Shown here: positions 26,532 through 35,806 of the stretch, piece after piece
How positions within the stretch are numbered: position 1 is the stretch's first letter
Layout: each line of letters opens with the position of its first letter
Origin: Lysobacter soli
GTDB taxonomy: Bacteria; Pseudomonadota; Gammaproteobacteria; Xanthomonadales; Xanthomonadaceae
Assembly: GCF_003382285.1 (NCBI RefSeq)
Contig: NZ_QTJR01000002.1
Coordinates: 1 to 64,000, forward strand
Direction: 5' to 3'
DNA length: 64,000 bases
Program-made: the position numbers and the translations under genes
The notes under the pieces: model-generated
What the model was told of the DNA's origin: nothing
The model's database searches: none
Seen by the model: the letters and a program-made list of their open reading frames with translations, nothing else

Positions 26532-27209
26532 TCAGGCGTTGACGAGTTCGCGTCCGGAGTCGCCGCGAGCGCGGTTCCAGGCGAGCAGTCCCGCGCCGAC
26601 GAGGGCCAGCGCGCCACCGGCGACAGGCAACAGGAGCGACACCGCTGCGCCGATGCCGAGCAGGACGGCGCCCCAGGCGGTGGCGTCGGCGTTCGTCGGC
26701 GAGGCCAGCGAGCTCCACCAGGCGATCAGCCGGTCCACACTCAGGCGGCCACCGCCGTTGAGCATCAGCGGAACGAGCATCACCAGGTAGATCAGCGGGA
26801 GCTTGTAGTTGCCGAACCCGTCGTTGGTGATCGCATAGCCCTGCAGCAGCTCGCCGACGCTCGACCAGTCGGACGGCCAGTGAACGGCGTAGGTCGCCAC
26901 GACGGTCAGCACGAACAGCGCAGCGGCGACGTAACGCGTGCCCAGTCCGAGCAGCAGCGCGATGCCGCCGGCCAGTTCCAGCCACATGGCCGCGTTCCAG
27001 TTGACGTTCGCGCTGAGCAGCGAGAACGGCAGCGGAAACTTGTCCCCGAGGTCGGCGAACCAGTTGGCGCCGTGCAGCTTTTCCAGGCCGGCCTCGAAGA
27101 ACTCCCAGGCCAGCAGCACGCGCAGGCCCAGCGGAGAAAGCCATTGCCCGACGCCATCCACGCGGGAGAAGAAGGGCGGGGCGGCACGGCGGGAGAGGGA
27201 GGTGGACAT
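26532..27209 (-). CDS. bufD: DoxX-family membrane protein of the bufferin operon
   Basis: 225 residues from the ATG at 27209 (AGGAAC four bases upstream). DoxX signatures are [45 protein letters not shown] and [19 protein letters not shown], with four to five membrane segments. DoxX proteins regularly accompany MNIO RiPP operons and are proposed to help the product or its redox chemistry at the inner membrane. It is the first gene of the four-gene operon; the precursor follows after 85 bases. Confidence 0.85.
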   Translation of the reverse strand: MSTSLSRRAAPPFFSRVDGVGQWLSPLGLRVLLAWEFFEAGLEKLHGANWFADLGDKFPLPFSLLSANVNWNAAMWLELAGGIALLLGLGTRYVAAALFVLTVVATYAVHWPSDWSSVGELLQGYAITNDGFGNYKLPLIYLVMLVPLMLNGGGRLSVDRLIAWWSSLASPTNADATAWGAVLLGIGAAVSLLLPVAGGALALVGAGLLAWNRARGDSGRELVNA

Positions 27210-27324
27210 CGTCGTTCCTGCAAGGGAGGCCATCGGCGTTGGTGCGCATTTCAGCCACGCCCGGTATCAGGCTTGTGTCGCGCACGCCGACGCCCCGACG
27301 CAAAACGTGTCGTCGGGCAGGGCG

Positions 27325-27339
27325 GATACGTTTCGATAC
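27325..27339. promoter_or_regulatory. Direct repeat GATAC-N5-GATAC upstream of the bufferin operon
   Basis: GATAC occurs at 27325-27329 and 27335-27339, one helical turn apart (GTATC-N5-GTATC toward the operon), about 115-130 bases before the DoxX start. Such spacing is typical of tandem regulator sites or an ECF -35/-10 region. Assignment is inferred from position only. Confidence 0.35.
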
Positions 27340-27457
27340 AAACCCGTCAGGCACGGGTCAGCGATCCGCCGATGGCGGATGTCTCGGAGTGCGGATGCGT
27401 GCCGGGCGCTGATCGCGCGAGTGGCCCTGTCAGCCAGGGCGCATGGTCAGGCGCTGC

Positions 27458-27479
27458 ATGTGCGCGCTTGCGCGCACAT
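27458..27479. terminator. Hairpin downstream of the bufferin promoter, upstream of the alpha/beta hydrolase stop
   Basis: ATGTGCGCG-CTTG-CGCGCACAT is a perfect nine-base stem with a four-base loop, 24 bases past the stop of the minus-strand hydrolase in the sense of the upstream gap. With no T run it may be a structural or intrinsic terminator of weak type. A second hairpin ATCCGCC-GAT-GGCGGAT is at 27364-27380. Confidence 0.35.
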
Positions 27480-27502
27480 CGGGAGATTGCGGGCCAGAGC
27501 CT

Positions 27503-28417
27503 TCAGCGAGCGCCGGCGCGGCCAAGGAAATCCACCACGAGACCGGAGACTTCGTCGGGATACTGATGGTGCGGCGCGTGGCCGGTGCGCGAGTAGAAGA
27601 CGAACCGGGCGTCCTGCATCTTGCCGATCAGCGGGAACCAGTTCTGGCCGGCGGTGCTGGTGTCGTGGTCGCCGGCGATGACGAGGATCGGCAGGTCGAG
27701 CTGCGCGAGCTTCTGCCTGCGTCCGGCCGCGTCTTCGTGGAACTCGCCGGCGACCTGGAAATAGCGCTCGAACTGCGCCTGCTGCGACGGGATGTGCGCA
27801 TCGATGTCGGGCCGCACGCGGATGCGTTCGTGCGATGTGCGGGCGCGATCGCGGCTCAGCGAGGAGGCCGGCTCGAAGAACAGGACTTCTTCATCGGCCA
27901 GGTCGTTGACCGGTTTGAGCGCGCGTTCCAGGAATGCCGGCTGCAACGGGATCTCGTTCTTCCCCGGTGGATTCGTCGCCAGCAGCACGGCGTGGTCGAC
28001 GCGGCCCGGTTTGTCGATCAGGTACGCCTGCGCCAGCAATCCGCCCCACGACCATCCCAGCAGGTCGAACTTCCGCAAACCCAGCGCATCGACGAAGCCG
28101 TCCAGCGAGGCCACCGCCTGTTCCATCGTCTGCGGCTGCGCGCCCTGCGAATACCCGATGCCGGGCAGTTCGAACAGGATCACCGTGTGTTGTCGCGCAA
28201 GTGCATCGACGAACGCTGGATCCCAGGTATCCAGCGTGCCGCGGAAGCGGTTCACCAGCACGAGCGGCGAGCCGCTTCCGAGCTTGCGATACGCGATGCG
28301 ATCGGAACCGACCTGCACCGTGCGCGTTTCGGCCGCGGCGGCGCCGTCGGCAGCGATTGCGTGCGCCGGGAAGAACGCGCCGACGACCAGGAGAAACAGC
28401 AACGGCAGCCTGCGCAT
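27503..28417 (-). CDS. Secreted alpha/beta hydrolase
   Basis: 304 residues with a signal peptide (MRRLPLLFLLVVGAFFPAHAIA). The nucleophile elbow is LGWSWGG, the acid lies near VIAGDHDTSTAG and the catalytic His in RTGHAPHHQYPDE. The oxyanion region NRFRGTLDTWD replaces the common HGxP and is shared by a branch of alpha/beta hydrolases close to haloperoxidases and epoxide hydrolases. Its substrate is unknown. It is 35 bases downstream of the broken SMP-30-like gene on the same strand. Confidence 0.85.
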   Translation of the reverse strand: MRRLPLLFLLVVGAFFPAHAIAADGAAAAETRTVQVGSDRIAYRKLGSGSPLVLVNRFRGTLDTWDPAFVDALARQHTVILFELPGIGYSQGAQPQTMEQAVASLDGFVDALGLRKFDLLGWSWGGLLAQAYLIDKPGRVDHAVLLATNPPGKNEIPLQPAFLERALKPVNDLADEEVLFFEPASSLSRDRARTSHERIRVRPDIDAHIPSQQAQFERYFQVAGEFHEDAAGRRQKLAQLDLPILVIAGDHDTSTAGQNWFPLIGKMQDARFVFYSRTGHAPHHQYPDEVSGLVVDFLGRAGAR

Positions 28418-28452
28418 GGAATCCCCTCGTGGATGCGCTCGCGCGCGTTGGC

Positions 28453-29531
28453 TCAACGTGGATCGACTTCCGGGATATCGAACTGCACCAGGTTCCACCG
28501 CGTGACCTTCTCTTCCCACTCGTCGCCCTCGCGCGGCGTGAGCGGAAGCGCGAGGTTCGCCACGAGCATCCGCTTGCCCTGCACCGCGGTGGCAGCCGGG
28601 AAGAGCAGGCCCAGCGGCGCGCCATCGTTGCCGATGTCGTCGAAGTGGCCCGCGCGGGCCCGAACGAGCCCGTTGGCATCCAGCGCGACCACCGCGTCGA
28701 TCTGGTTCGAGGCGACCCAGAGCAGCCCGTCGTGCAGCAGCAGCCCGTCGGCGCCGTAGACGCCGTCGGCGAGCACATCGAGCTTGCCGCCGGCCAGCGG
28801 CATGCGCAGCACGCGGCCGTCGCCGGCGTTGTTGACGTAGAGCAGGCCGGCGGCTTCGTCGATCGCGATGCCGTTCGCGCCGAACGGCAGGGCGCCTGTC
28901 GTGGCGAGCACGGATCGCGCACCAGCACGTCGACCTTGCACGGCCGGCAGGTGGTCGCATCCTGGATGCGGTAGATCGCGCCCTGGAACGAATCGGAGAC
29001 GTACGCATCGCCTGCGGCGTTGAACGCCAGTCCGTTGATCGCGGGGAAGCCCGCCGAACCGAAGACGATCCGGTCCTGGCTGCCATCGGGGTTGGCGATG
29101 AGGCGATCGCCAGGCGCGGGCGGCGTCAGCGCCGCGAAGCTCGCGATGTCCTCGGGGGATTGGCCGGTCGCGAACTTCGCGGGCAGGCGCTGCAGTTTCG
29201 ATGCGCCGAAGTTGAGGAAGTAGAGCGCGCCGTCGGCATACGCCAGGCCGGTGATCGGCGTCGGCCCGAGGTCCACGCGGGCGAGCAGCTTTCCCGTCGG
29301 CGACAGGCGAACGACCTGGTTCCGGCGGGCCGTCGCGGGTTCGCGGCTGTCGAAGGAACCGACGTATACCTCGCCGGTGGCGGGATGGGTCGCGAGGCTT
29401 TCCGGATGGCGGAAGTCGTCCGGCAACGTCGCGAACGGGCGCGTTTCGATGCGCATCGGCGCGCCCGCCGATTGCGCTGCCGCAAGCGGGCACACCAGCG
29501 TCAACGCGATCACGCAAAGCGTGGTCTTCAT
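28453..29531 (-). pseudogene. SMP-30/NHL-type propeller protein, frameshifted
   Basis: The N-terminal two thirds (signal MKTTLCVIALTLVCPLAAAQ, then ESLATHPATGEVYVGSFDSRE, GLAFNAAGDAYVSDSFQG, CKVDVLVRDP) read in one frame from 29531. The last third (VLATTGALPFGANGIAIDEA, LYVNNAGDGRVLRMPLAGGK, to VQFDIPEVDPR) reads in another frame to 28453. The switch is at about 28911, where one base is missing after the Asp-Pro codons. The joined product would be about 359 residues, a normal secreted SMP-30/gluconolactonase-like protein. Either the gene is newly broken or this GC-rich base was lost in sequencing, since both halves show no other decay. Confidence 0.85.
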
Positions 29532-29577
29532 CTCCACGCACCTCTGTCCGAAGTCGAGTCTGGTGTTTCGCGACGCA

Positions 29578-30075
29578 TCACGCCGCCGCGGCCGTCCGGA
29601 GCCCACGCCGTATGCGCATCGCCTGCACCGCGGCGCCGGCGAGATAGACGAGGAAACCGGCGCCTACGATCGCCTTGAGCACGGGATCTTCCGGACCCGT
29701 GAAGGCCGGATCGCCGATCGGAATGCGCGTGCCGGTCTCGGTCAATCCGGGAATCAGATGGAAGAACAGCGTCAGCGAGTTGCCCAGCACCGTGATGTAT
29801 CGCGCGAGGCCCGATCCGCCGGCGCGCTCCGCCATGGCCGCGGCCGCGAGCACCACCAGCGTCGCGATCGCGAGCATGTGCGGCGCGCCGAACCCGCCAT
29901 GGCGGAAGATGAAAAGCCCGGTGAACGCGGTGGCTGCCGTCAGCCACACATACAACGCGCCCGAACGCGTGCGCGTCCCGATCTCGCCGTAACGCACGAG
30001 CGACCGGATCCCGAAGAACACCGCCACCAGTGCGATGGCGGTGTGGAACATTCCGAACGGCGAGATGTTGAGCAT
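29578..30075 (-). CDS. Hypothetical four-helix membrane protein
   Basis: 165 residues from the ATG at 30075, which has GGAG eight bases upstream; an in-frame GTG at 30084 lacks a site. Four hydrophobic helices are visible (MFHTAIALVAVFFGIRSLV, LYVWLTAATAFTGLFIF, LAIATLVVLAAAAMAE, AIVGAGFLVYLAGAAVQ). A conserved-looking loop with GNSLTLFFHLIPGLTETGTR contains a membrane His. I know similar proteins only as uncharacterised. It lies between the chloroperoxidase-like gene and the broken SMP-30 gene, all on the minus strand. Confidence 0.7.
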   Translation of the reverse strand: MLNISPFGMFHTAIALVAVFFGIRSLVRYGEIGTRTRSGALYVWLTAATAFTGLFIFRHGGFGAPHMLAIATLVVLAAAAMAERAGGSGLARYITVLGNSLTLFFHLIPGLTETGTRIPIGDPAFTGPEDPVLKAIVGAGFLVYLAGAAVQAMRIRRGLRTAAAA

Positions 30076-30127
30076 GGCGAGCACTCCAGCGTTCGCGCCG
30101 GCGGACGTTCGCGGCGGCGGTGCGGCG

Positions 30128-31132
30128 TCAGGACTTGGCGAAGGCCAGCAGGTCCGCGTTGAGGCGGTCCTTGTGCGTGTCAGTGATGCCGTGCGGCGCG
30201 CCTTCGTAGACGATCAGCTTGCTGTCCTTGACCAGCTTCGCCGACGCGCGGCCGGCGGCATCGATCGGCACGATCTGGTCGTCGTCGCCGTGGATGATCA
30301 GCGTGGGCACGTCGAAGCGCTTGAGGTCTTCGGTGAAGTCGGTCTCGGAGAACGCCTTGATGCTGTCGTAGGTGTTCTTATGGCCGCCGAGCATGCCCTG
30401 CATCCACCACGCGTTGATCACGCCCGGCGAGGGCTTCGCACCCGGGCGGTTGTAGCCGAAGAACGGGCCGGACGGGATGTCGAGGAACAACTGCGCGCGG
30501 TTCGCCACCAAGCCCTGGCGGATGCCATCGAACACCGAGAGCGGAAGGCCGCCGGGATTGCTGTCGGTCTTCACCATGATCGGCGGCACGGCCGACACCA
30601 GCGCGACCTTCTTCACCCGCTTGGTGCCATGGCGACCGACGTAGCGCGCGACCTCGCCACCGCCGGTGGAGAAGCCGACCAGCATCGCGCCCTTCACGTC
30701 GAGCTTGTCGAGCAGCTGCGCCAAGTCGTCGGCGTAGTGGTCCATGTCGTTGCCATCCCACGGCTGGCTCGAACGTCCGTGCCCGCGGCGATCGTGCGCG
30801 ATGCAGCGGAAGCCGTTGGAGGCGAGATGGAACATCTGCGATTCCCAGCTGTCGGCGTTGAGCGGCCAGCCGTGGCTGAAGACGACCGCCGGGCCGGTGC
30901 CCCAGTCCTTGTAGTAGATCTCGACGCCGTCTTTGGTGGTGATGGTGCTCATGGTCTTTGCGATTCCTGCGTCAGGGGGAGTGGGGGTGGCGGCGGCCTG
31001 CGTCGCCGGCGGCGGCTCGGAGGACGAGCAGCCGACGAGGGGAAGCAGCGAGGCGGCGGCCAGGGCGGTGCCGCCGATCAGCACCGTGCGGCGGCCTTCG
31101 TCGATGGGGGTGGCGCGATCGTCGTTTGGCAT
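30128..31132 (-). CDS. Tat-exported lipoprotein alpha/beta hydrolase (non-heme chloroperoxidase family)
   Basis: 334 residues from the ATG at 31132. The N terminus has twin Arg (14-15) in [20 protein letters not shown] and a lipobox LVGC (Cys 35), so it should be a Tat-dependent lipoprotein. The catalytic domain starts near residue 61 ([20 protein letters not shown]). It has the nucleophile Ser 155 in VGFSTGGGE, Asp in HGDDDQIVP and His in APHGITDT, the pattern of arylesterase/perhydrolase 'chloroperoxidases'. Most relatives are cytoplasmic and lack the leader. It is divergent from the isochorismatase operon across a gap with two operator-like sites. Confidence 0.88.
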   Translation of the reverse strand: MPNDDRATPIDEGRRTVLIGGTALAAASLLPLVGCSSSEPPPATQAAATPTPPDAGIAKTMSTITTKDGVEIYYKDWGTGPAVVFSHGWPLNADSWESQMFHLASNGFRCIAHDRRGHGRSSQPWDGNDMDHYADDLAQLLDKLDVKGAMLVGFSTGGGEVARYVGRHGTKRVKKVALVSAVPPIMVKTDSNPGGLPLSVFDGIRQGLVANRAQLFLDIPSGPFFGYNRPGAKPSPGVINAWWMQGMLGGHKNTYDSIKAFSETDFTEDLKRFDVPTLIIHGDDDQIVPIDAAGRASAKLVKDSKLIVYEGAPHGITDTHKDRLNADLLAFAKS

Positions 31133-31267
31133 GGTCTTGGCCGGATCTGTGCTCGGCACCTGGGTGCCACGGAGGAAGGCCGGCGCGGCGGCGTGGCGCG
31201 CGCCCGGCATGTCCACGATAGGAAGCCGGTCGCCCCGCGGCGTACCCGCATGAGGGGTGAGGCCGCC

Positions 31268-31285
31268 CCCCCTGTTCGGGGGAGT
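31268..31285. promoter_or_regulatory. Operator-like palindrome CCCC-GTTC-GGGG, copy 1
   Basis: CCCCCTGTTCGGGGGAGT lies in the divergent gap between the chloroperoxidase-like and isochorismatase genes. It matches 31318-31335 at 15 of 18 positions, and the two starts are 50 bases apart (about five helical turns). A dimeric regulator site is inferred. Confidence 0.5.
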
Positions 31286-31317
31286 GCGGATCGCGCGATG
31301 GCGTGATCGCCACGGCA

Positions 31318-31335
31318 TCCCCCGTTCTGGGGAGT
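31318..31335. promoter_or_regulatory. Operator-like palindrome CCCC-GTTC-GGGG, copy 2
   Basis: TCCCCCGTTCTGGGGAGT, the second copy, is 97 bases before the isochorismatase start. Shared consensus: YCCCCYGTTCKGGGGAGT. Confidence 0.5.
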
Positions 31336-31431
31336 CGCGATTCCTACCGCTGGCGGTTTGCGCGGCGAGTGCGCGAAGCCAGTCTGGACGCAGCACGCGA
31401 GTCCGCGTGCCATCCCCGTCGGAGCGCTCCC

Positions 31432-32088
31432 ATGCCCAAGGCTTCCCCCGGTCCGAGTTCGACGTTGCTGACCCCAACGGATCACACGCTGGTGCTGATC
31501 GACCACCAGTCGCAGATGGCCTTCGCGGTGCGTTCGATCGATGTCGGATCGCTGCGCACCAATGCCGCCCTGCTGTCGCGCGCGGCCGTCGGTTTCGGCG
31601 TATCGACCATCGTCACCACCGTCGCCGAAAAGAGCTTTTCCGGCCCGCTGTTCCCGGAGATCGGCGACACCTTCGCGAAGGGCGCCGTGTACGACCGCAC
31701 CACGATGAACGCGTGGGAAGACGTTCCCGTCGTCCAGCGCATCAACGAAATCGGCAAGGACCGGCTGGTGTTCGCCGGGCTGTGGACGAGCGTGTGCATC
31801 GTCGGCCCGGTGCTGTCGGCGATCGAACAGGGCTTCCAGACGTACGTCGTCACCGACGCCTGCGGCGATGTGTCCGACGAAGCGCACGAGCGCGCCGTCA
31901 CCCGCATGGTGCAGGCCGGCGCGGTGCCGATGACGAGCCTGCAGTACATGCTCGAACTGCAACGCGACTGGGCGCGCGGCGAGACGTACGGGCTGACGAC
32001 CGGCATCGCGCGCGAACTCGCCGGTGGCTACGGCATCGGCATCCAGTACGCGAAGGCCATGTTCGGCGCGCAGGAAGGCGGGCACTGA
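31432..32088 (+). CDS. Isochorismatase-like cysteine hydrolase (YcaC-type)
   Basis: 218 residues; GGAGCG precedes the ATG. The catalytic triad is recognisable: Asp in [11 protein letters not shown] (about 24), Lys in [14 protein letters not shown] and Cys in [15 protein letters not shown]. The family hydrolyses C-N or enol-ether bonds in small molecules, and YcaC-like members have no settled substrate. It is followed by the XapX gene after 64 bases and then the amidohydrolase. This suggests a pathway that hydrolyses an amide or urea-like compound. Confidence 0.88.
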   Translation: MPKASPGPSSTLLTPTDHTLVLIDHQSQMAFAVRSIDVGSLRTNAALLSRAAVGFGVSTIVTTVAEKSFSGPLFPEIGDTFAKGAVYDRTTMNAWEDVPVVQRINEIGKDRLVFAGLWTSVCIVGPVLSAIEQGFQTYVVTDACGDVSDEAHERAVTRMVQAGAVPMTSLQYMLELQRDWARGETYGLTTGIARELAGGYGIGIQYAKAMFGAQEGGH

Positions 32089-32152
32089 GCGCGGCGGTGC
32101 GGCCACCACCTCCCCCGGGTCGCACCGCCGCGCTTCCATCGGGAGAAGCACG

Positions 32153-32431
32153 ATGAAACCGTATGTGTTGTCGCTCGGTGCCGGCCTGCTCGTCGGCATC
32201 GTGTACGCGTTGCTCAACGTCCGCTCGCCCGCACCGCCGGTGATCGCGCTGGTCGGGCTGCTCGGCATCCTGCTGGGCGAGCAGGTTCCGCCGCTGCTGA
32301 AGCACTACCTTCACAAGGACGCGCGCGCGGCGGCGTGGATGGACGAGCAGGTCAGGCCGCACGTGTTCGGCGACCTGCCGCAGTGCCGCCGCACGCCCGC
32401 CGCGCCGGACGATCCGGACGCGCGCTCATGA
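32153..32431 (+). CDS. XapX-domain (DUF1427) small membrane protein
   Basis: 92 residues with GGGAGAAG before the ATG. Two hydrophobic helices form the XapX domain (VLSLGAGLLVGIVYALLNVRSP, ALVGLLGILLGEQVPPLL). The charged tail KHYLHKDARAAAWMDEQVRP follows. XapX genes are typically found in amidohydrolase and isochorismatase operons, and no biochemical role is known. Its stop overlaps the start of the amidohydrolase (ATGA), so the two are translated together. Confidence 0.88.
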   Translation: MKPYVLSLGAGLLVGIVYALLNVRSPAPPVIALVGLLGILLGEQVPPLLKHYLHKDARAAAWMDEQVRPHVFGDLPQCRRTPAAPDDPDARS

Positions 32432-34392
32432 CATCCGATTGCCCTGGCGTGGACGCGGGGCGGCGCGCCTTCCTCGGCGCGGCCGTCGGCGCCACGTCGG
32501 TGGCGGTCCTTCCCGCGATGGGCACTTCGACGATGCCAGACCTGATCCTGCACGGCGCACGCATGACCACGCTCGACCGCACGCGCCCCCGCGCTGCGGC
32601 GGTGGCGATCCGCGACGGCCGCTTCCTGCGCGTGGGCGACGATCGCGGAGTGCTGGCGCTCGCCGGACCGGCGACGAAGGTCATCGACCTGCAGGGCCGC
32701 AGCGTGCTTCCGGGCCTGTGCGACAACCACACGCACGTGATCCGCGGCGGCCTGAACTACAACATGGAGCTGCGCTGGGACGGCGTGCGCAGCCTGGCCG
32801 ATGCGATGGCGATGCTGAAACGCCAGGTGGCGGTCACGCCGCCGCCGCAATGGGTGCGCGTGGTCGGCGGCTTCAGCGACCACCAGTTCGCCGAGAAGCG
32901 GTTGCCGACGCTGGATGAACTCAACGCCGTCGCGCCCGACACGCCGGTGTTCATCCTGCACCTGTACGACCGCGCGCTGCTCAACGCCGCGGCGCTGCGT
33001 GCGGTGGGCTACGGACGCGACACACCCAATCCGCCGGGCGGCGAGATCGCGCGCGACGCCAGCGGCAATCCGACCGGCCTGCTGCTCGCGCGGCCCAACG
33101 CCAGCATCCTGTACGCGACGCTGGCGAAAGGGCCGAAGCTGCCATTCAACTACCAGCTCAACTCTACGCGCCACTTCATGCGCGAGCTCAACCGCCTCGG
33201 CGTCACCAGCGTCATCGATGCCGGCGGCGGCTTCCAGAAGTACCCGGAAGACTACGAAGTGATCCGGCGCCTGGCCGACGAAGACCAGCTCACGGTGCGG
33301 CTCGCGTACAACCTCTTCACGCAGAAGCCGAAAGAGGAAAAAGAGGACTTCCTCAACTGGACGCGCACGTCGACGTACCGCCAGGGCAACGACTACTTCC
33401 GCCACAACGGCGCGGGCGAGATGCTGGTGTTCTCCGCGGCCGACTTCGAGGATTTCCGCCAGCCGCGTCCGGACATGCCGCCGAACATGGAAGGGGATCT
33501 CGAAGCGGTCGTGCGCATCCTCGCGCAGAACCGCTGGCCATGGCGCATGCATGCCACGTACGACGAGACGATCGGCCGCGCGCTGGACGTGTTCGAGAAG
33601 GTGAACCGGGAGATCCCGTTCGACGGACTGCACTGGTTCTTCGACCACGCCGAAACCATTTCGGATCGCTCGATCGATCGCGTCGCGGCGCTCGGCGGCG
33701 GCATCGCCGTGCAACACCGCATGGCCTACCAGGGCGAGCATTTCGTCGAGCGTTACGGCAAGGCGGCCGCCGCGGCGACGCCGCCAGTAGCGAAGATCAT
33801 GGCATCGGGCACACGCGTCTCGGCGGGCACGGACGCCACGCGCGTCGCGTCGTACAACCCGTGGGTGTCGCTGTCATGGCTGGTCACGGGGCGCACCGTC
33901 GGCGGCATGTCGCTGTATCCGCCGGAAAACCGGCTGGATCGCGAGTCGGCCCTGCGCATGTGGACCGAGCGCGTCGCGTGGTTCTCCAACGAGGAAGGGA
34001 ACAAGGGAACGATCAGCGAAGGCCAGCTCGCCGACCTGGTGGTGCCGTCGTGCGACTACTTCGGCTGTGCGGATGACGACATCGCGCACATCGCGTCGCT
34101 GATGACGGTGGTCGGCGGTCGCATCGTGTACGCCGCCGGCGACTTCGCGTCGCACGATCCCCCGATTCCGCCCGCCATGCCGGACTGGTCGCCGGTGCGC
34201 ACGCAGGACGGCTACGCCCGATCGGCCGACGTCCCGGCGCGCGATGCGCTCGTGCAGACCGCCGGCTGCGGATGCGCCCACGCCTGCAACGTGCATGGAC
34301 ACGCACACGCGAAGGCGTGGGCCGCGAACGCGCCCACCGGCGACCTCAAGGGCTTCTGGGGTGCGCTCGGCTGCGCGTGCTGGGCCGTGTGA
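32428..34392 (+). CDS. Tat-exported amidohydrolase (YtcJ-like, amidohydrolase 3) with Cys/His-rich tail
   Basis: 654 residues. The twin-Arg leader reads AGRRAFLGAAVGATSVAVLP. The metal-dependent core has LPGLCDNHTHVIRGG (about 95-108), WRMHATYDET, HWFFDHAETI and GTRVSAGTDATR, the ligands of the binuclear amidohydrolase fold. Family members hydrolyse exocyclic amides or related bonds. The last 45 residues are unusual: AGCGCAHACNVHGHAHAKAW and a final GCACWAV, five Cys and four His that could bind an extra metal. ATGA coupling to XapX places it in the same pathway. Confidence 0.88.
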   Translation: MTSDCPGVDAGRRAFLGAAVGATSVAVLPAMGTSTMPDLILHGARMTTLDRTRPRAAAVAIRDGRFLRVGDDRGVLALAGPATKVIDLQGRSVLPGLCDNHTHVIRGGLNYNMELRWDGVRSLADAMAMLKRQVAVTPPPQWVRVVGGFSDHQFAEKRLPTLDELNAVAPDTPVFILHLYDRALLNAAALRAVGYGRDTPNPPGGEIARDASGNPTGLLLARPNASILYATLAKGPKLPFNYQLNSTRHFMRELNRLGVTSVIDAGGGFQKYPEDYEVIRRLADEDQLTVRLAYNLFTQKPKEEKEDFLNWTRTSTYRQGNDYFRHNGAGEMLVFSAADFEDFRQPRPDMPPNMEGDLEAVVRILAQNRWPWRMHATYDETIGRALDVFEKVNREIPFDGLHWFFDHAETISDRSIDRVAALGGGIAVQHRMAYQGEHFVERYGKAAAAATPPVAKIMASGTRVSAGTDATRVASYNPWVSLSWLVTGRTVGGMSLYPPENRLDRESALRMWTERVAWFSNEEGNKGTISEGQLADLVVPSCDYFGCADDDIAHIASLMTVVGGRIVYAAGDFASHDPPIPPAMPDWSPVRTQDGYARSADVPARDALVQTAGCGCAHACNVHGHAHAKAWAANAPTGDLKGFWGALGCACWAV

Positions 34393-34410
34393 GCCCGGAG
34401 GTATGCGGCT

Positions 34411-35037
34411 TTACTGCGTCATCTGGCGCAGGATGCCGCGCCGGATGCCGATGCGGATGGCCTCGGTGCGGTTGTGGCATCCGAGCTTCTCGAAGATCCG
34501 CGACACGTGCGATTTGACCGTTTCGATGGAGATGCCGAGGTCGCTGGCGACGCGCTTGTTCTCCTTGCCTTCCGACAGGAGCTGGAGGATGCGCAGTTCG
34601 CGCGGCGTCAGCAGTTCGTTGCCCAGGTGCGTCGCGACGTCCGCGCACACTTCCGCCGACACGTACCGCCCGCCTGCATGCACCTTGCGGATGCAGTCGA
34701 GCAGCTCGTCGCGTAGCGCGCTCTTGAGCAGGTAGCCGGCCGCGCCGGCCGCCATCGAATCGCGCGCGTTCGCATCGCCGCGGAAGGTCGTCAGGATGAC
34801 CACGCGCGCTGCCGTGTACTCACCGCGCAGGGTGCGCACGCCTTCCAGGCCGCCCATGCCGGGCATCTGCAGGTCCATCAGCGTGATGTCGGGCAGAAGG
34901 CGGCGGAACGCGTCCAGCCCGGCCTCGGCGTTCGATTCGCCGCCCACCACTTCGATGTCGGATTCGTTCGACAGCATCGCCGCGATGCCTTCGCGCAGCA
35001 CGGGATGGTCGTCGATGGTCAGCACGCGTATCGGCAT
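34411..35037 (-). CDS. NarL/LuxR-type response regulator, probable partner of the propeller kinase
   Basis: 208 residues from the ATG at 35037; a GTG at 35046 is an alternative. The receiver has LTIDDHPVLREG, the phospho-acceptor in ITLMDLQMPGMGG, and GYLLKSALRDE. The LuxR helix-turn-helix is LTPRELRILQLLSEGKENKRVASDLGISIETVKSH. It lies convergent with the amidohydrolase operon and near the HisKA_3 propeller kinase at 35807, the only orphan kinase close by. It is the best candidate for binding the paired sites at 31268 and 31318 or the palindrome at 38917. Confidence 0.92.
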   Translation of the reverse strand: MPIRVLTIDDHPVLREGIAAMLSNESDIEVVGGESNAEAGLDAFRRLLPDITLMDLQMPGMGGLEGVRTLRGEYTAARVVILTTFRGDANARDSMAAGAAGYLLKSALRDELLDCIRKVHAGGRYVSAEVCADVATHLGNELLTPRELRILQLLSEGKENKRVASDLGISIETVKSHVSRIFEKLGCHNRTEAIRIGIRRGILRQMTQ

Positions 35038-35241
35038 GGCGCTCACGCTGGGGGACGTGGTCGAACGGTCGAGTCCGCTCGTGGGTGAAAGAGTACCTCC
35101 GCGGCGACGGCCGGCGCGACAGCGGATCGCGTCCGTCATTCACCCGGATGGGGGAGGTCGCCAGGGCAAGGATGGTGGATTGCAGGGCGTCGGCCGGCTT
35201 CTACATTGGCCTCTCGCGGGCAAGGACCGGGAGTGGCCACG

Positions 35242-35772
35242 ATGCTCGTCAATATTCCCTGCCTGGATGCATTGCTCGACCGGCACGCCGACCCGCTGGG
35301 CGCAGCGTTCAACGCGTACCGCAACCACGCGTACCGGGTGGTCAACTTCCATTGCCTGCTCGGCGGCGAGGACATCGACCTGGAGAAGCTGTCCATCGCC
35401 GCGGCGTACCACGACCTCGGCATCTGGTCGGCCGGCACGTTCGATTACCTGGCGCCGTCGATCGCGATGGCGAACGCGTACCTCGAGGACATCGGGCGCA
35501 CGGAGTGGTCCGGCGAGATCTCGGCCATGATCGATCACCACCACAAGCTGACGCCGTGCGATCCGCGCGAGCGCGCCAGCGTGGAGACCTTCCGCCGCGC
35601 CGACTGGGTGGACGTATCCCGCGGCCATCTGCGGTTCGGCCTGAAGCGCCGCGTCGTCGCGTCCGTCATGGACATGTTCCCGGGCTTCGGCTTCCATCGC
35701 CTGCTGCTGAAGCTGTCGCTGAAGCGGATGCTCACCCATCCGTTCAGCCCACTTCCGATGCTGCGCTGGTAG
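35242..35772 (+). CDS. HD-domain phosphohydrolase-like protein
   Basis: 176 residues from the ATG at 35242, with GGGAG eight bases upstream; an upstream ATG at 35206 lacks a site. The HD metal motif is AAYHDLGIWSAGTFDYLAPS, with earlier His in NHAYRVVNFH and later DHHHKLTPCD, matching the H...HD...H...D pattern. HD proteins hydrolyse phosphate esters, often of nucleotides. The substrate is unknown. It sits between the regulator and kinase genes, so it may belong to that signalling unit. Confidence 0.8.
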   Translation: MLVNIPCLDALLDRHADPLGAAFNAYRNHAYRVVNFHCLLGGEDIDLEKLSIAAAYHDLGIWSAGTFDYLAPSIAMANAYLEDIGRTEWSGEISAMIDHHHKLTPCDPRERASVETFRRADWVDVSRGHLRFGLKRRVVASVMDMFPGFGFHRLLLKLSLKRMLTHPFSPLPMLRW

Positions 35773-35806
35773 CAGCGTGGATGACGGCGCCACGCGGCCG
35801 CTTCGT

